A stretch of 64,000 nucleotides of DNA from Chaetoderma sp. LZ-2023a (taxonomy: Eukaryota > Mollusca > Caudofoveata > Chaetodermatida > Chaetodermatidae), in contig CM067371.1 in NCBI GenBank assembly GCA_034401795.1, positions 75,598,833 through 75,662,832 of the forward strand. Direction: 5' to 3'. A model generated the notes under the pieces. It had not been told where the DNA came from and did not search any database. It saw only the letters and a program-made list of their open reading frames with translations. Every line of letters starts with the position of its first letter. Within the stretch, counting starts at the first letter, position 1. Shown here piece after piece: positions 1 through 10,699 of the stretch. The translations under genes and the position numbers were made by a program.

Positions 1-229
1 TAGTCCTGTTATTAGCCCAGTTTTGCCGACTAATTCCTGGTTTCCGGATCTCCTAGACGTTCTTGTAGATCATCTCCCTCTGCTACTCCCTGTCTCCCAC
101 AATCCATTTTCCCAGAACATAGGCAGGATTCTCCATCAGAACCCGGAAATATTTCGCCTGTCAGTCTGGAAACTGTCGAGTTGCCCTCGCCTTCGTCAAT
201 CTTTTCAGTCAGATCTCAAGAACTATTGA
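1..229 (+). pseudogene. DIRS-type retroelement, tail of the pol region (fragment)
   Basis: The frame open from the window edge to 229 has residues of the form PTNSWFPDLLDVLVDHLPLL followed by a leucine- and proline-rich stretch and NPEIFRLSVWKLSS. This pattern is what I expect at the end of the RT/RNase H/methyltransferase polyprotein of DIRS-type elements, just before the tyrosine recombinase. It is directly followed by a recombinase relic in the same orientation, which supports the call. The frame closes with a stop at 227-229 and the element continues to the left of the window. Nothing catalytic is visible in this short piece. Assignment rests on family resemblance from memory, so moderate confidence. 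Confidence 0.5.
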
Positions 230-1300
230 AAAAATTTCTCAGATCTTCCACTCGAGACATCTATAAAGCTAGATTTGAATTTTTCAAAGAATGGTGTGCA
301 GACCATTTATCTTACCTTCTGAGGCCTCTGTAGCTCACGTCACTGAGTTTCTGTTCTTCCTCTTTGATCAGAGGAAGAATTCAGTTAATATTATTAGATC
401 CTATCTTTTTGGTATGAATTCTTTCGTCGAGTGTCTAATCGATCCTTCAGTCCAAATTCAGAAACATTTCGCTATCTCAGTAAAGGTTTGGGTATTTCTC
501 GTCCTCCGTTTAAGAGACATATTCCTTCCTGGCACCTTTAGTTTATATCACAGGTTCTAGCGGGGATTCATTTCGAAACTTTGGTTTCTGTGTGCTTTAT
601 ACGTCGTACACTAGAAACAGTTTCTTCTAGCAGTAGCATCAGCTATCCATGGCTCTGAAATCCATGCTCTTTCAGCTGAATTAGTTAGATTTCAAGTTAC
701 GGGTCATAGCCTTATTCTCTATTCCAGGGCAGAATTTTTGTTCAAGACTCAGTTTAACTCTTGAGTCAACCTTTGATAATTCATAGACTTTCTTCTTTGT
801 TGCCAGATGATTCTGTTTCCCGTTGTAGTACCCGTTGACTGGTTCCCAGTCAAGCCCCTTAATATGTATAAACTTCGTACTGATTCTAAATGATCCGACA
901 TTAGACATCTTTGGGTTACATTTGCAGACGGTCTAAATCATCCTGTCTCCTTAATCACTATTTCCCGTTGGATCGTGGATACTATTAAAATTCGCTATGA
1001 ATTAGCTTCTCCAGGCGATAATCCCCTGGTGGGAGTCAAGGCCCATTGTGTTAAGGGCCTTGCTCCATCTTGCTCTCTCTCTCTCTTTTTAATGGAGCTT
1101 CATTAGATTATATCATGCTAGTTGCTAACTGGAAGTCAGAGTACACCTTTATTAACCTCTATATTATAGATTTTAGTCCCTCTTCCTTTTTCTATAAAAA
1201 GATTCATAAGGTAACTTCAGGGACCATGACTCGTATTCCTCATTCATCATCTTCTCTTACTTCTTCATCTTCATTCTCTTTAGTCTCTAGTTGGGGTTAG
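226..1300 (+). pseudogene. DIRS-type tyrosine recombinase (integrase) relic
   Basis: Conceptual translation over three shifting frames shows the order expected of a DIRS/Ngaro tyrosine recombinase: a SAM-like N-terminal core-binding piece (SSTRDIYKARFEFFKEWC, about 250-300), a helix with FLFFLFDQRKNSVNIIRSYL (about 345-405), the first catalytic region (FLLAVASAIHGSEIHALS, about 622-680), then SRWIVDTIKIRYELA (about 965-1010), HCVKGLAPS (about 1045-1075) and WKSEYTFINLY (about 1130-1165). Normal members have an Arg just before SEIHAL, an H-x-x-R box and a terminal Tyr. Here the first Arg reads as His-Gly, the second Arg is Lys, and several stops and frameshifts interrupt the frame. The nucleophile Tyr context remains. 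It is therefore a dead copy. The enzyme would have integrated a circular cDNA by site-specific recombination, without target duplication. Confidence 0.75.
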
Positions 1301-1631
1301 TGGGAATTCATTACTTAATTCTCATGTGTGTATTTCACCCATTTTTTATATCATCTCTCTCATCACCCCTATTATTCATCTCTTTCTTGCATGTTCATCT
1401 TCTCTTTCTTGCTTCCAGGGGTCATTTATGACCTTCTTTATTATCTTCTCGTTATTCTTTAATTTCATCTCTTTCAAGATGCTTGATAGAGCAATTCTTA
1501 GAAATTGCTATCTCTTAGTATCTTCCTTACTCGTTATTTCTAACTTCATATTCTTTCTCTATTTTCACATCAATTTTGCACAGAAATTCCCCTCCCTCCG
1601 GGTTTTGTGCAATGTTGAAATCTGTATTTGA

Positions 1632-2432
1632 GCAATAGTAATACAAGGAGGTATGCTGTAATGTAGTAATAACGACCAGACGACCCGGAGGGTCTGGTCT
1701 TATGTTTTACTAATTACATATACCTACCTCCTTGAATTACGGCCCATCTCAAGCCTCCCCTCTGTTGGATTTTTCTTTGGTGGGGTGGGGGGGGGGATGG
1801 TGGCCTCGAGGCTTCGTTCTTTAGTCATACCTTGTTAGAATAGTTATATTCAGTATAAGATATTCACTATATATAGCAGCCTTAGAGTATACCCGGATAA
1901 GTCAGTTTTCGACATATTTGTGTATTTATTAAAGATTTTTTAGTCATATAATATTAAGTATTTAGGTAAATTCTTAAGTTTCAGCTTTAGTTGGATTCAG
2001 AGTCGAGTAGTGAAAGGATCATCTGCCTCTTCATGAATCTGCACAAAGCTATAATTGGATTATATGACTGGATTCGTCAAGGAATGAAGACTTGGTTGCT
2101 ACAACAAAGTCATGTGATGTTTGTCAGCCAATGAGATGATCTTTGTGCCCTATGACTCATTTAATGGCTCTGGGTTATGTATTAACCCTCTTTCTACCTC
2201 ATTCTCAGATATAGCATTCAAGCGAATTGCTATGGATCTCATCATTGGAGAGAGTATGGCGATTCCTGAAGAAGCCTTCAGTCACTCTGTAACCACTATA
2301 CACAGCAAACATTGGCTGTAAAAATTTCATCCTACTACGCTTCCCTTCAGAAACGGAAAGAGCAATAGTAATGCAAGGAGGTAGGTATATGTAATTAGTA
2401 AAACATAAGACCAGACCCTCCGGGTCGTCTGC
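1632..2432 (+). repeat. DIRS internal complementary region and right terminal repeat
   Basis: Two blocks downstream of the recombinase share sequence in both orientations. Block one (1632-1735) starts GCAATAGTAATACAAGGAGG and contains CAGACGACCCGGAGGGTCTG followed by a tail ending ACCTACCTCCTTG. Block two (2362-2432) starts GCAATAGTAATGCAAGGAGG and ends with the reverse complement, CAGACCCTCCGGGTCGTCTG. Block one is thus a direct copy of one edge plus an inverted copy of the other edge of block two. DIRS elements are known to carry an internal region complementary to the outer edges of their terminal repeats, used to circularise the cDNA. The outer end at about 2432 abuts LINE coding sequence, marking the insertion point. 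The 700 bases between the blocks hold no gene I can see. Confidence 0.65.
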
Positions 2433-2985
2433 TCGATACATGTCTGATCCTCCCTACTGAGGCTATGTATTGCATCATTATGCTGCCTGCTGGTGGTTCT
2501 TGTGGCGTTAATTATATGCTTCAGTTCTTCAAAGTCAACCTCGAGGTTGAATTGTTCTTTATTTGACCATTCCTTAGCCAGTTGATCAGCTTTGTCATTT
2601 CCTAATATGCCACAATGCGAGGGAATCCACTGCAAGTTGACATTGTTCTCCTTAGCCAGTTGCGTAAGATTTACATGAATTGAATCTGTACTTTCCTTTC
2701 CACTCTCCGGCGCCTGGAGCGCTGAGAGGGAGTCTGTCAGGAAGACAATATTTTCATTTCTGTTTTTTCGTTGTATCAGCTTTTGGCTAGCTAAGATCAC
2801 TGCCTGGATTTCTGCAGTGTAATTGCTACAGTGCTTCCTGTTGGCAAGCATGAGTCTGTTATATCTCTACATGGAAACCGAATGTGAGCACCTGTCCCTC
2901 CATTCTTGACAACCTGGATAGCTGATCCATCTGTATAAACATGTATCCACTCTTCTTCAGGGTAGTTTCCTGTAATATGACTCAA
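2433..2985 (-). pseudogene. LINE A: RNase H domain (3'-truncated by DIRS insertion)
   Basis: On the minus strand the translation runs VYTDGSAIQVVKNGG, then after a frameshift near 2830 TAEIQAVILASQKL, LTDSLSALQA and WIPSHCGILGNDKADQLAKE. These are the four RNase H blocks with the D, E, D and H/D active-site residues all present. RNase H degrades the RNA strand of the RNA:DNA hybrid during reverse transcription. It lies downstream of an RT in the same element, as in I-group LINEs. The LINE frame runs into the DIRS terminal repeat at about 2432 and reads foreign residues after EDQTCIEQ, so the last helix and the 3' UTR are not adjacent. The remainder may lie to the left of the window, beyond the DIRS insert. 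Confidence 0.8.
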
Positions 2986-3013
2986 TGCAAGAACTGCTAG
3001 ATCTCCCTTGCTT

Positions 3014-4803
3014 TCAATCCTTGGAATCTAGGGCCAGATTGAAATTGTGTTTTTCTATTTCAGAAGCTGCCCACGGTTCTCTCTCAGAGATAGCAGTTAT
3101 GTTTCTGCATCTGGGGAAGATGTCCGACTCTCTGTTTCTTTCAATTTTCTTTGAAGTTAATAAGAAATTATTCCTCTGGATCCTTCCTCTAGACATTTGG
3201 TGAGTCAGCATATGCATGGGATGGTGAGGCATCAATTTGAATTTCTCGTATTGAATCTTGGCCTTGATTTCTCGTCTCTGCTGGAGTGGCTGGATATTGG
3301 TAAGTTCTTCCATCGCTGCTATTGGAGTGATCTTCATAGAGCCTTTTATGATATGAAGAGCCTGATTTTGTACCTTATCCAAGGTCTGAAGGGTGCAGCT
3401 GTCATCCATGATGATGAGCCGTATTTGATAATGGGCCTAACTGATCCAGAGTAAACCTGTTTTAGAATTTTCATGTTGGCGCCCCATTTTGTTCCAGTGA
3501 GCTTCCGCATAACTGCCAGTCTTCGCTTGTCTATACCTTCAGCTTTTCTGATTTGTGGTTTCCAGGTTAGTCTTTTGTCAAATATCAGACCAAGATAAGT
3601 TACTTCATCCTCAAAGTGCAGAGCTGAGTCACCAAATTTCAGACTTGTCTTGTGTTCCTTTTTAGTGGATAGTGTGAATAGAGTTGCGACTGTCTTCTCT
3701 TTGTTGATCTGGACAAACCATCTTGGAACCCAATAATTGAGGTGATCTATTGCGAGTTGCATGCGGTAATTGGCTGTTGACACACTCCTCACTGCTCCAC
3801 ATCACAAGATCGTCAGCATACAATGCAGCTCTGACTCCCATTGGAAGGTTCTTCACCAGGTCATTGATGAATATTGTGAAGAGGGTGGGAGAGCCTACAC
3901 CACCCTGAGGTACGCCATGTCGTAGCAGGACTTTCTTGCTGCTCGTCCCATTCAGCTGTACTGATGCCTTTCGGTTGTGGAGATACTGGCATATCCAGCT
4001 GTATATTTTTCCAAAGATATTATTGGTCCTGAGCTTTTGGAGGAGTCCATGCTTCCATACTTTATCAAATGCCTTCTGCAGATCAACCCACACAGTGATG
4101 GTATGCTTTTTCTGTTGGAATGCCTCCTCAATAAACTGCGTCAGATACGTTGTTTGATCCTCAGTAGATCTACACTTTCTGAAGCCTGTTTGTTCATCCA
4201 CTAAGAGATTGTTGCTTTCAAGATGTCGAAGAAGTCTTTGGTTGAGGATTTTTTCCATGGCTTTGACAGTGCAACTATTCAGACTGATAGGTCGATAACT
4301 TGCCGCTTTGGATTTATTCTTGCCTTTCTTCAGTAAAGGGATCATGTTAGCCTCTCTCCAAGACTGGGGAACTTCTCCTGTGTACCAACCGTGGTTGAAA
4401 ATCTCCAAAAGCTTGTGCTTTCCAATAGTACCCAGATTCCTCAACATCTCATTGGCTATTTCATCTGGTCCAGGGGACTTCCTGCTTTTCAGAACTTTCA
4501 AGCTTTTCTCCAACTCGCTGATGGTCAGAAGCTCATCCATTCCCGTGGCATGTATTTGTGTCTCTCCGTTCCCCTTTGCAGACTTCATTGCAGCTTTTTA
4601 CAACTCACTGACACATCTAGATTGTTTACTTTCTGAAACAGACAGGCAAAGTGTTCAGCAGCAACCTCTCCTGTTTTAATTTCACAATCCTCTTCAAGAG
4701 TTATGTTTGGTACTCTAGTGTTTTCATCGTTAAGCGGCTTCACAAACCTCCAGAGTTTGTTTGTATCCTTTTCAAGATTTAAGCTTGAAGTTTTTCTCTC
4801 CAC
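3014..4803 (-). pseudogene. LINE A: reverse transcriptase (I-group-like LINE)
   Basis: Minus-strand frames give an ordered non-LTR RT. 4803-4585 is the linker before RT. 4588-3662 has SRKSPGPDEIANEML (RT motif 0/1), ASYRPISLNSCTVKAMEKIL, ADEQTGFRK-type and DLQKAFDKVWKHGLL (motif 2-A), HGVPQGGVGSPTLFTIFIND (motif B) and ALYADDLVMW (catalytic motif C, YADD). 3792-3346 is the thumb with TYLGLIFDKRLTWKPQI and PIIKYGSSSW. 3409-3014 is the stretch leading to RNase H. The YADD core, PQG box and the fingers region are intact, but at least two frameshifts (near 3790 and 3400) and one near 4588 break the reading frame. The order endonuclease, RT, RNase H suggests an I, Nimb or related clade; the exact clade needs a tree. 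Confidence 0.85.
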
Positions 4804-5006
4804 GATTCTCTGGTGGATCTGAGTATGCCTTTCAGATACTTTGCCTTGGATAGTTGGCGTCTCAGATGGTTGGCTTCTGTTGGGACATTCTCTGCACTTT
4901 CCCTTGTGTTGGACATTTCTTCGTGTAACTTTTGCAGAGACGTACTCCAGTAAGGTCTGTAGTTTTTCCTGGATTCCCTAGGAATGCATTTGTCAGCAGC
5001 AGAGAG

Positions 5007-6110
5007 TTAAGCAGAGCTAAGCTCTTCAACAACTTTATTGATGTTTTGGTTTTTGACATCAATGTCTTTTACCAATCTGTCACTGTCTTTCTGATATCTG
5101 TCCCAGTCTGTGTTCTTATAGTTCCATCGAGGGGTCTGATTTTGGTCAATCTTGACATCCATGTTAATGGTAATGAAAACAGGGTGGTGATCACTGCCTC
5201 CAAGTTGTTCCACAACAATACGCAAAGATTTTTGATGGAGATTTTCTGTTGAAAATGCTAGATCAGGAGAACTTGAGGTATGCCATGGTCTTGAGTAGAA
5301 TGTAGGGGGGGGGATCATCTCCCTTATTCAAGAGAATCAGTTTCTGCTCCTACATCAAATTTTCAATGTCCTCACCCCTCCTATCAGTAGAATGATAGCC
5401 CCATAACTGAGAATGACTGTTGAGGTCACCAGCAACGGTAATTGAATTTGGGTGAACTGGGATTTTTCCGAGATTCAAGGGTTGATTATTAGGGCAGTAC
5501 TAGTTGACAACAGTGATAGGATGTTTCTCTGGAATTATCTTGATTGTGAGAATTTCAGGTCCTTCCATGTCTCTCTGAACTACTATGGTGCTTAGGTTAT
5601 TCCGGACCAGGGTTATGACTCACCTTTTATGTCTTCCATTCCTGTCAGATCTGAAGCACTGAAATCCTCTTATACAGAATCTTCTGTTGGCATTTAGACG
5701 AATTTCTTTGATACACGCGACATCTATGCCTTTCTCCTTGAGAATTTGGCTAAGCTCCGTTTTCTTGTTAGAAACTCCTTCAGCATTCCATTGCATGATA
5801 GTCAGCAGTTTACTTACTTGTTCTTTAGGTTGGACAACCTTCTTCCTTTTTCTCCAAGGTCTACGAACTTTACCACCAGTAGCTTGGATGGGCCACTTCG
5901 AGGCTGTGGGCCCAGTGCTGCACATGCCTGACGGGAACTGACACGGTGAGCACCATGGCGGATATTCATAATATTAACTGTCATGAAAGATGAGTTGTTT
6001 AGTGCTATTTGTTGGCCACTTGCTCCAAATACCTGGCTTGGTACCCAGATAAAGTGTTACACCTCTGCGCCCGACCGAAGATCAAAGATCTTAGATCTAC
6101 TTTTAGGCCT
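5007..6110 (-). pseudogene. LINE A: apurinic-type endonuclease and end of ORF1
   Basis: The minus-strand frame 5925-5620 has MQWNAEGVSNKKTELSQIL and GIDVACIKEIRL, the start of the exonuclease/endonuclease/phosphatase fold that nicks target DNA in LINEs. The usual Q-E-T of the second motif reads K-E-I, so a conserved position is damaged, although the catalytic Glu is kept. Between 5620 and 5318 the frame is lost; the GDFN region reads on with stops. 5318-5007 has SSPDLAFS and GGSDHHPVFITI, the SDH motif that carries a catalytic Asp-His pair. Upstream (5925-6110) the strand resembles the sequence before the endonuclease in LINE B at 22382-22559, so it is probably the end of ORF1 or the ORF1/ORF2 junction. 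Confidence 0.75.
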
Positions 6111-6816
6111 AGCACTTGTAGCAGGGGCAATCAAGTCAGTGATGTCGGGAAAGACGTCATGAGTATATCAGTTTTCTTCCATGTAGGTGCGATCAAAACA
6201 ACACATACATCCATAAACAAATTAATTAAGAAATTCAGTTCATCAAAATATATCCGCCATTTATGGACACGAGTGTTCAAAACACCACCCACTCTGCACA
6301 CCATATCATCCAATACCTAAAATTTTCTGGTTATTTTATTATGTCTGATGATTTCCCAAATGTTATATCTTGTTTTTATGTAGGTTCTTTTGTGTAAGAA
6401 TGTTTAGTTTTATTTTATTTTAAAATGTGATACTCTTCCATGTATCACCTTTAAAATTATCAAATAACCCGGGAATTTACACCAAATTTACTAAAAGTAA
6501 TTTATTGCTTACCTTCCGCATCAATTTCTTCAAGATGACCCATGTCTGCAAACAACATTCTGACGATTTTTGATAAGCATCACCATCAAACCATAGTACT
6601 CGGTAGTCGATAGCAACCAGTGTCCTCATTCAAGCCAAATTCTAGTGGTGATATTGCTGATTGATTGCGTCTTGTTGAAGATAGCCACTACCTAACAATG
6701 ATATGAGCACAGTTGATCTTCTCTAGAAGTACATAGGATCATGGGGGTAGAGCGCGCTGCCTTCTAACTTTTGAGGCACGAGATTCTATGATAGTCTTTT
6801 GTAGGTATTTATTTGT
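6111..6816. other. No gene seen
   Basis: This stretch between LINE A and R repeat copy 1 is AT-rich, has only short open frames and matches nothing I recognise. It could be unique spacer DNA or an eroded repeat. Confidence 0.5.
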
Positions 6817-9734
6817 CCAGTATGCCTGTCCATAGCAATTTGGTGATCTATGGACTTACAAGAATTGATTTGGTGACCTAAAAATATAAGTCTATACAAT
6901 GAGTTTACCTAAACAATTAAAAATATGCTAGATAAAACTACAATAAGAGCATACGAAAATACGAGACATAGAGACAGGTAGATGAACTTCTAAGCATGGG
7001 GCTCCCGGAGGTACCACACAGACCCGTAGGTCCGCAAAGGTATCCCCGCAAGGGAGGCTCCCATACACGAGACTTAACTATTTAACCTATTATAAGTTCT
7101 TACACCTCTAAGCTGAAAGGAAGAAGGTTATATCAGACGAAATGTGATGTGTCTCACGCGGGCACTACTCCTAGTGCTAGTTTTGGCGAGGAGTATTATC
7201 CTGGCATGGGCCGTCGTTGCTGAATCCTTGGGCCCACTCTAATATTTCAATCAAAAATGCTTTTAGAGAGAAAAGACCATACCTAGTGAGATTATGACTA
7301 TAGGGGTGCGTACTGTTTTACGTGAAGACGGGACAGGGAATTCCCAATGGATTCCTTCATTACCGTCTTATGTGATTCTAGGTATGCTGAATTAGTAGTT
7401 GCCGCTTTATTTATGCGGGCCTTCTGCTTTGCTTAATTCATGTTAGTTGTTTTCAGAACAAGAATTATTTTAGGCTGCAACTGGCTGATATCTACCTAGC
7501 TTTTAGACACGGCTGTCATGGAGAACAGATGCCCTAAGACATCAATACTAAAGACAGCGCTCATACATGTTATGTAGCAAGATCTCCGAACTGGATACAA
7601 ATCTGGACATCCCGCCCCATAACCACATAAAACATTACAAGACATGGGTTACATTTCACGAAAGCATTATTAGGCCATTGTTCTATCATTATGGTGGGGG
7701 TAAGAGAGACGAATAGGGCGTGGCAGATCTAAATATCATGCCCAGACATTTTAACGGAATTCGGTGGGTGTATGTATCTCGCCCGTCACCGGGTCCTATG
7801 GAACTAACCATTTTACCTTTCGTTAGGTTTATACACAAGTTGCCTAGTTTTGCACTGCGGTGCGGGAGGACAGTTCAGTAAATAAAATAATAATTAATAC
7901 ATATGTTTTCGCAGTGCTTTCCTACATTGGCTTAAAGTACTAACTACTAAGTATCCGAAGATATGCGGGGAGGTGTATGTGACACCACACCCTGGCCATC
8001 ACCGCTCGGAAACCCCGATAGTTTCCCAGAGTCAGATCAGCCCATGGTGCGGATGGGGACACCCAAACAATTAAGAAGCCACAAGGCTGAGTGGAGCACG
8101 AGGAGAGACAAAGTCTTACTTATGAGTCTTACCAGAGTGCGGGGCTAGATTATCGCACTACCGGAAGAGAAGAAGAATATATTACACAGTATGTAATGAA
8201 GACAGTGTCTCTAATCGTTTTGAACCTATCCTATCAAGCTGAATAGAAAAGGTTAGTCGGTAGCATGCCGGGATAAACAGAGTTATAGCACGGGCAGCGA
8301 CCTCAGTGAAAAAGTGTTGGTGGCGGGAGAATGTGCTGCATATATAAGTGTTGCTGTATAGTGTTTCCTATGTGCACCGCAGTCCTAGATTTTCTATAAA
8401 TAAGCAAAACATATGAACGGATGGCCACTGGCATCAAATGATTAAGATACATATTTTAGTATGTGCACTATAGTGCGGTTAGCAACACTGAGAAAGTTGA
8501 TAATAATTATCGACAAATACAGAAATTATTACTATCGGTCCTAAGACCGTTGCGGTTCCTTTTAGTCATCGGGACCGTTTTTATGGATACAATATAATTA
8601 ACAAAACCTATATAGCGAAATCATTAAACTGTGAACTATAGTTACTTGAATACTTGATAGTCATTCCTAAGTTAGGCTACCGTGTTACTGAAATTGATTC
8701 CCACAAGCTGTTTTCCGCAAACAAGACTTCCGCAAGAACACTCATGGCGGGAGTGCATCGCTTAGTGCTGTAGGCCTAATAGAATGTCTAACGAGCAGTC
8801 AGTAAAAGATACGATAGTACTTTGTGGTGAAGAAAGTTCCCGTACACCGATGGCACGGACGGAAGGTGTAAACAACCCGTCACAAGCGGGGGTTGGCAGA
8901 GGCAAACGAAGATACAAAACAAAGCTACACGGTGTTGGGTATTTCAGCCAGCTCTGAAGACGCACCGGGCAGAGTTTACTTGCTGCGGTCGGACTTCGAA
9001 AGAACTGACACGATGTGTGCAGCGGCGATTGAAATACCACTTTTAGGCGTGGCCGGCAGATCCGGCGAGTCATCCATCAAAGAACATCCTGCATCTGCAT
9101 CTACATCTGTAGACTCACATATTCAGGCCATAAGTAGGGAGTCTACAAAATTGCTTTTACTGCGGTGGGTTGGCTACTGGTAGCTACGGAAACGCGACGG
9201 AAACTGAAGTCATATGCATAATATCTGTCGATCGTAGCTAGTACAGCTCCAACCTGTTCCTGCCCCTGGCCGAGGATGCTCTCGATCACTGAATCGCTTC
9301 TCCTTTTATACCCTCCGTGATATTTTAAAGATAATCATGAAGGGTTTTTCCTGGATAACTCAGCCATTTCTTCACCGATTTTGAAATGGTTTACAGATTT
9401 GAAAAGCCCGTTGAATTCTAGTCTTGATTAATGGCAGATTTAACGGGAACAGGCAATCAATAAGGATTACAGGGTCCCATCCCGGTACACTAAAAGCACC
9501 ATCATATCTAGGTCATAACTACGTGCGCCATATAAACAGCGTCCTGGCACGCGCATGCGCATCATGCGCTTTAACGAACGTAGTCGTTTTTCGACACGCT
9601 ATCTCTCCCATAGTCCTATATACGCTTATAGCTCTACCCAGAGGGGCGTGTTCAGGAAACGAATCCAGGACGACCGGGCGCGTACCCGGCTTAGCTGGTA
9701 TGGCCAGTATCCGACCGGTCGATCCGAACTACAG
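6817..9734. mobile_element. R repeat, copy 1 (left-truncated)
   Basis: This is one of three copies of a long dispersed repeat (others 18058-23177 and 51468-54920). Shared blocks run in the same order, for example CATGGGGCTCCCGGAGGTAC near 6997, GGGTGCGTACTGTTTTACGT near 7303, CGGTCACTGGG-type text, GGTCCTAAGACCGTT near 8538, GGCGGGAGTGCATC near 8744 and GATCCGAACTACA at the right end. Copy 1 lacks the first ~250 bases found in the others. No long conserved frame is present. The full copies end TGTAGCTC...GAACTACA, an imperfect inverted terminus of the TG...CA type. I cannot place it in a known class; a very long LTR or a non-autonomous DNA element are both possible. Confidence 0.75.
9303..9310 (-). 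promoter_or_regulatory. TATA box of R copy 1 (upstream elements deleted)
   Basis: CTTTTATA on the + strand reads TATAAAAG on the minus strand, at the same place as in R copies 2 and 3. Here the ~130 bases that hold the CCAAT boxes and heat-shock element in the other copies are missing: the TATA flank runs straight into TATTTTAAAGATAATC, which in copies 2 and 3 lies beyond the heat-shock element. Confidence 0.6.
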
Positions 9735-9783
9735 TATCTATGTGTGTTGTTGGTTTGCAATCCAGTTTCTATCTATATCTTAA

Positions 9784-10023
9784 GTGACTATTTCCAGGTA
9801 TGTCTACAGAAGATCAAACGTACAAGTTTATCTCATTGCTAGGCGATGGCTATGTTCAACAAGATGCAACCAATTAGCAATATCACCACTAGGATTTGGC
9901 TGGAAGGAGGACAATGGTTGTTACCAAGTGTTAGGGTTTGATGGTAATGCTTCGCCAAAACCGCTAGATGTTGTTTGCAGAGAGATCCATCTTGAAGAAG
10001 GTGATGAGGAAGGTAGGCAATGA
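9784..10023 (+). pseudogene. Coding-like fragment of unknown function
   Basis: An open frame beside R copy 1 ends with ISPLGFGWKEDNGCYQVLGF, then DGNASPKPLDVVCREIHLEE and a stop. The G-W-x-x-D-N-G and P-x-x-L-x-x-x-C spacing is reminiscent of a short segment found before cysteine-rich repeats in transposon-encoded or domesticated invertebrate proteins. The match is from memory and short. The first 30 residues look unlike coding sequence. No start, partner exon or promoter is evident. Treat as a possible broken exon of a transposon gene. Confidence 0.3.
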
Positions 10024-10699
10024 AGGACTTTTAGTAAATTTGGTGTGACTTTCCACGTTATTTGACCATTTTAGCAAGTGCGTCACTTATTTGTTTTAAT
10101 GGCGACACACAGAAGAGCTTCTCCTCTTTACACAAAGGAACCTATAAAAACAAGATATGGAGTTTGGGAAATATGGTCACATCAGAAATATCCAGAATCC
10201 TTTAGGTGCTGAATGGTGTGGATGTGCGTGGGTGGTGGCGGGGTGGGGTGGGTGGAGGGGGTTTGGGTGGATCAAGCAGCTTGTCTATATGTTTGTAAGG
10301 CGACAAGTATGCTATTCCACATACGCACGCAATCACCAACAAAAAAGCTTTCTGCATTATTAACACATTTTTGACTCGTCTGAATTGACTTATCATGATA
10401 CATCTGGCCCACTGTCAATATCTGCCTGTCTGTCTGCCCAGCTATGCATATGCTGTTTGTCTGTCCATCTGTGCCACCAATGGTCATAGGTTTTGTTATT
10501 TTGCGCATGTGTTTTGCTATAGCAGAAGACGAGGATGGTGATAGTGGCAGAGATATAGAACTTAACAGTCATGACGAGGAATAAGGCCCTATAAAGAGCT
10601 CGGGTATTTACGTCATAAACTGATGAGAAAATTACTGAAAACAAAGTCAGTATATTTTATTGAAGATCTGAAAAATAACGGGTTTATTCTTTCTGTTAT
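10024..10699. other. No gene seen
   Basis: Non-coding. It includes a G-rich stretch (10210-10270) and a block at 10494-10560 (TTTTGCTATAGCAGAAGACG) that recurs at 11128-11180 beside the left array. Confidence 0.5.

Noticed and set aside
8470-8495. TTAGCAACACTGAGAA shared between R copy 1 and the Tc1 left terminus
   Set aside because: A 16-base match without the rest of the Tc1 end; R copy 3 has a different sequence here, so chance is likely.
8762-9073. 103-codon minus ORF in R copy 1
   Set aside because: It is not open in R copy 3 and shows no domain; chance frame in a repeat.
9424-9842. Overlapping + ORFs of 119 and 95 codons at the R right end
   Set aside because: The corresponding frames in copies 2 and 3 differ in length and frame because of indels.
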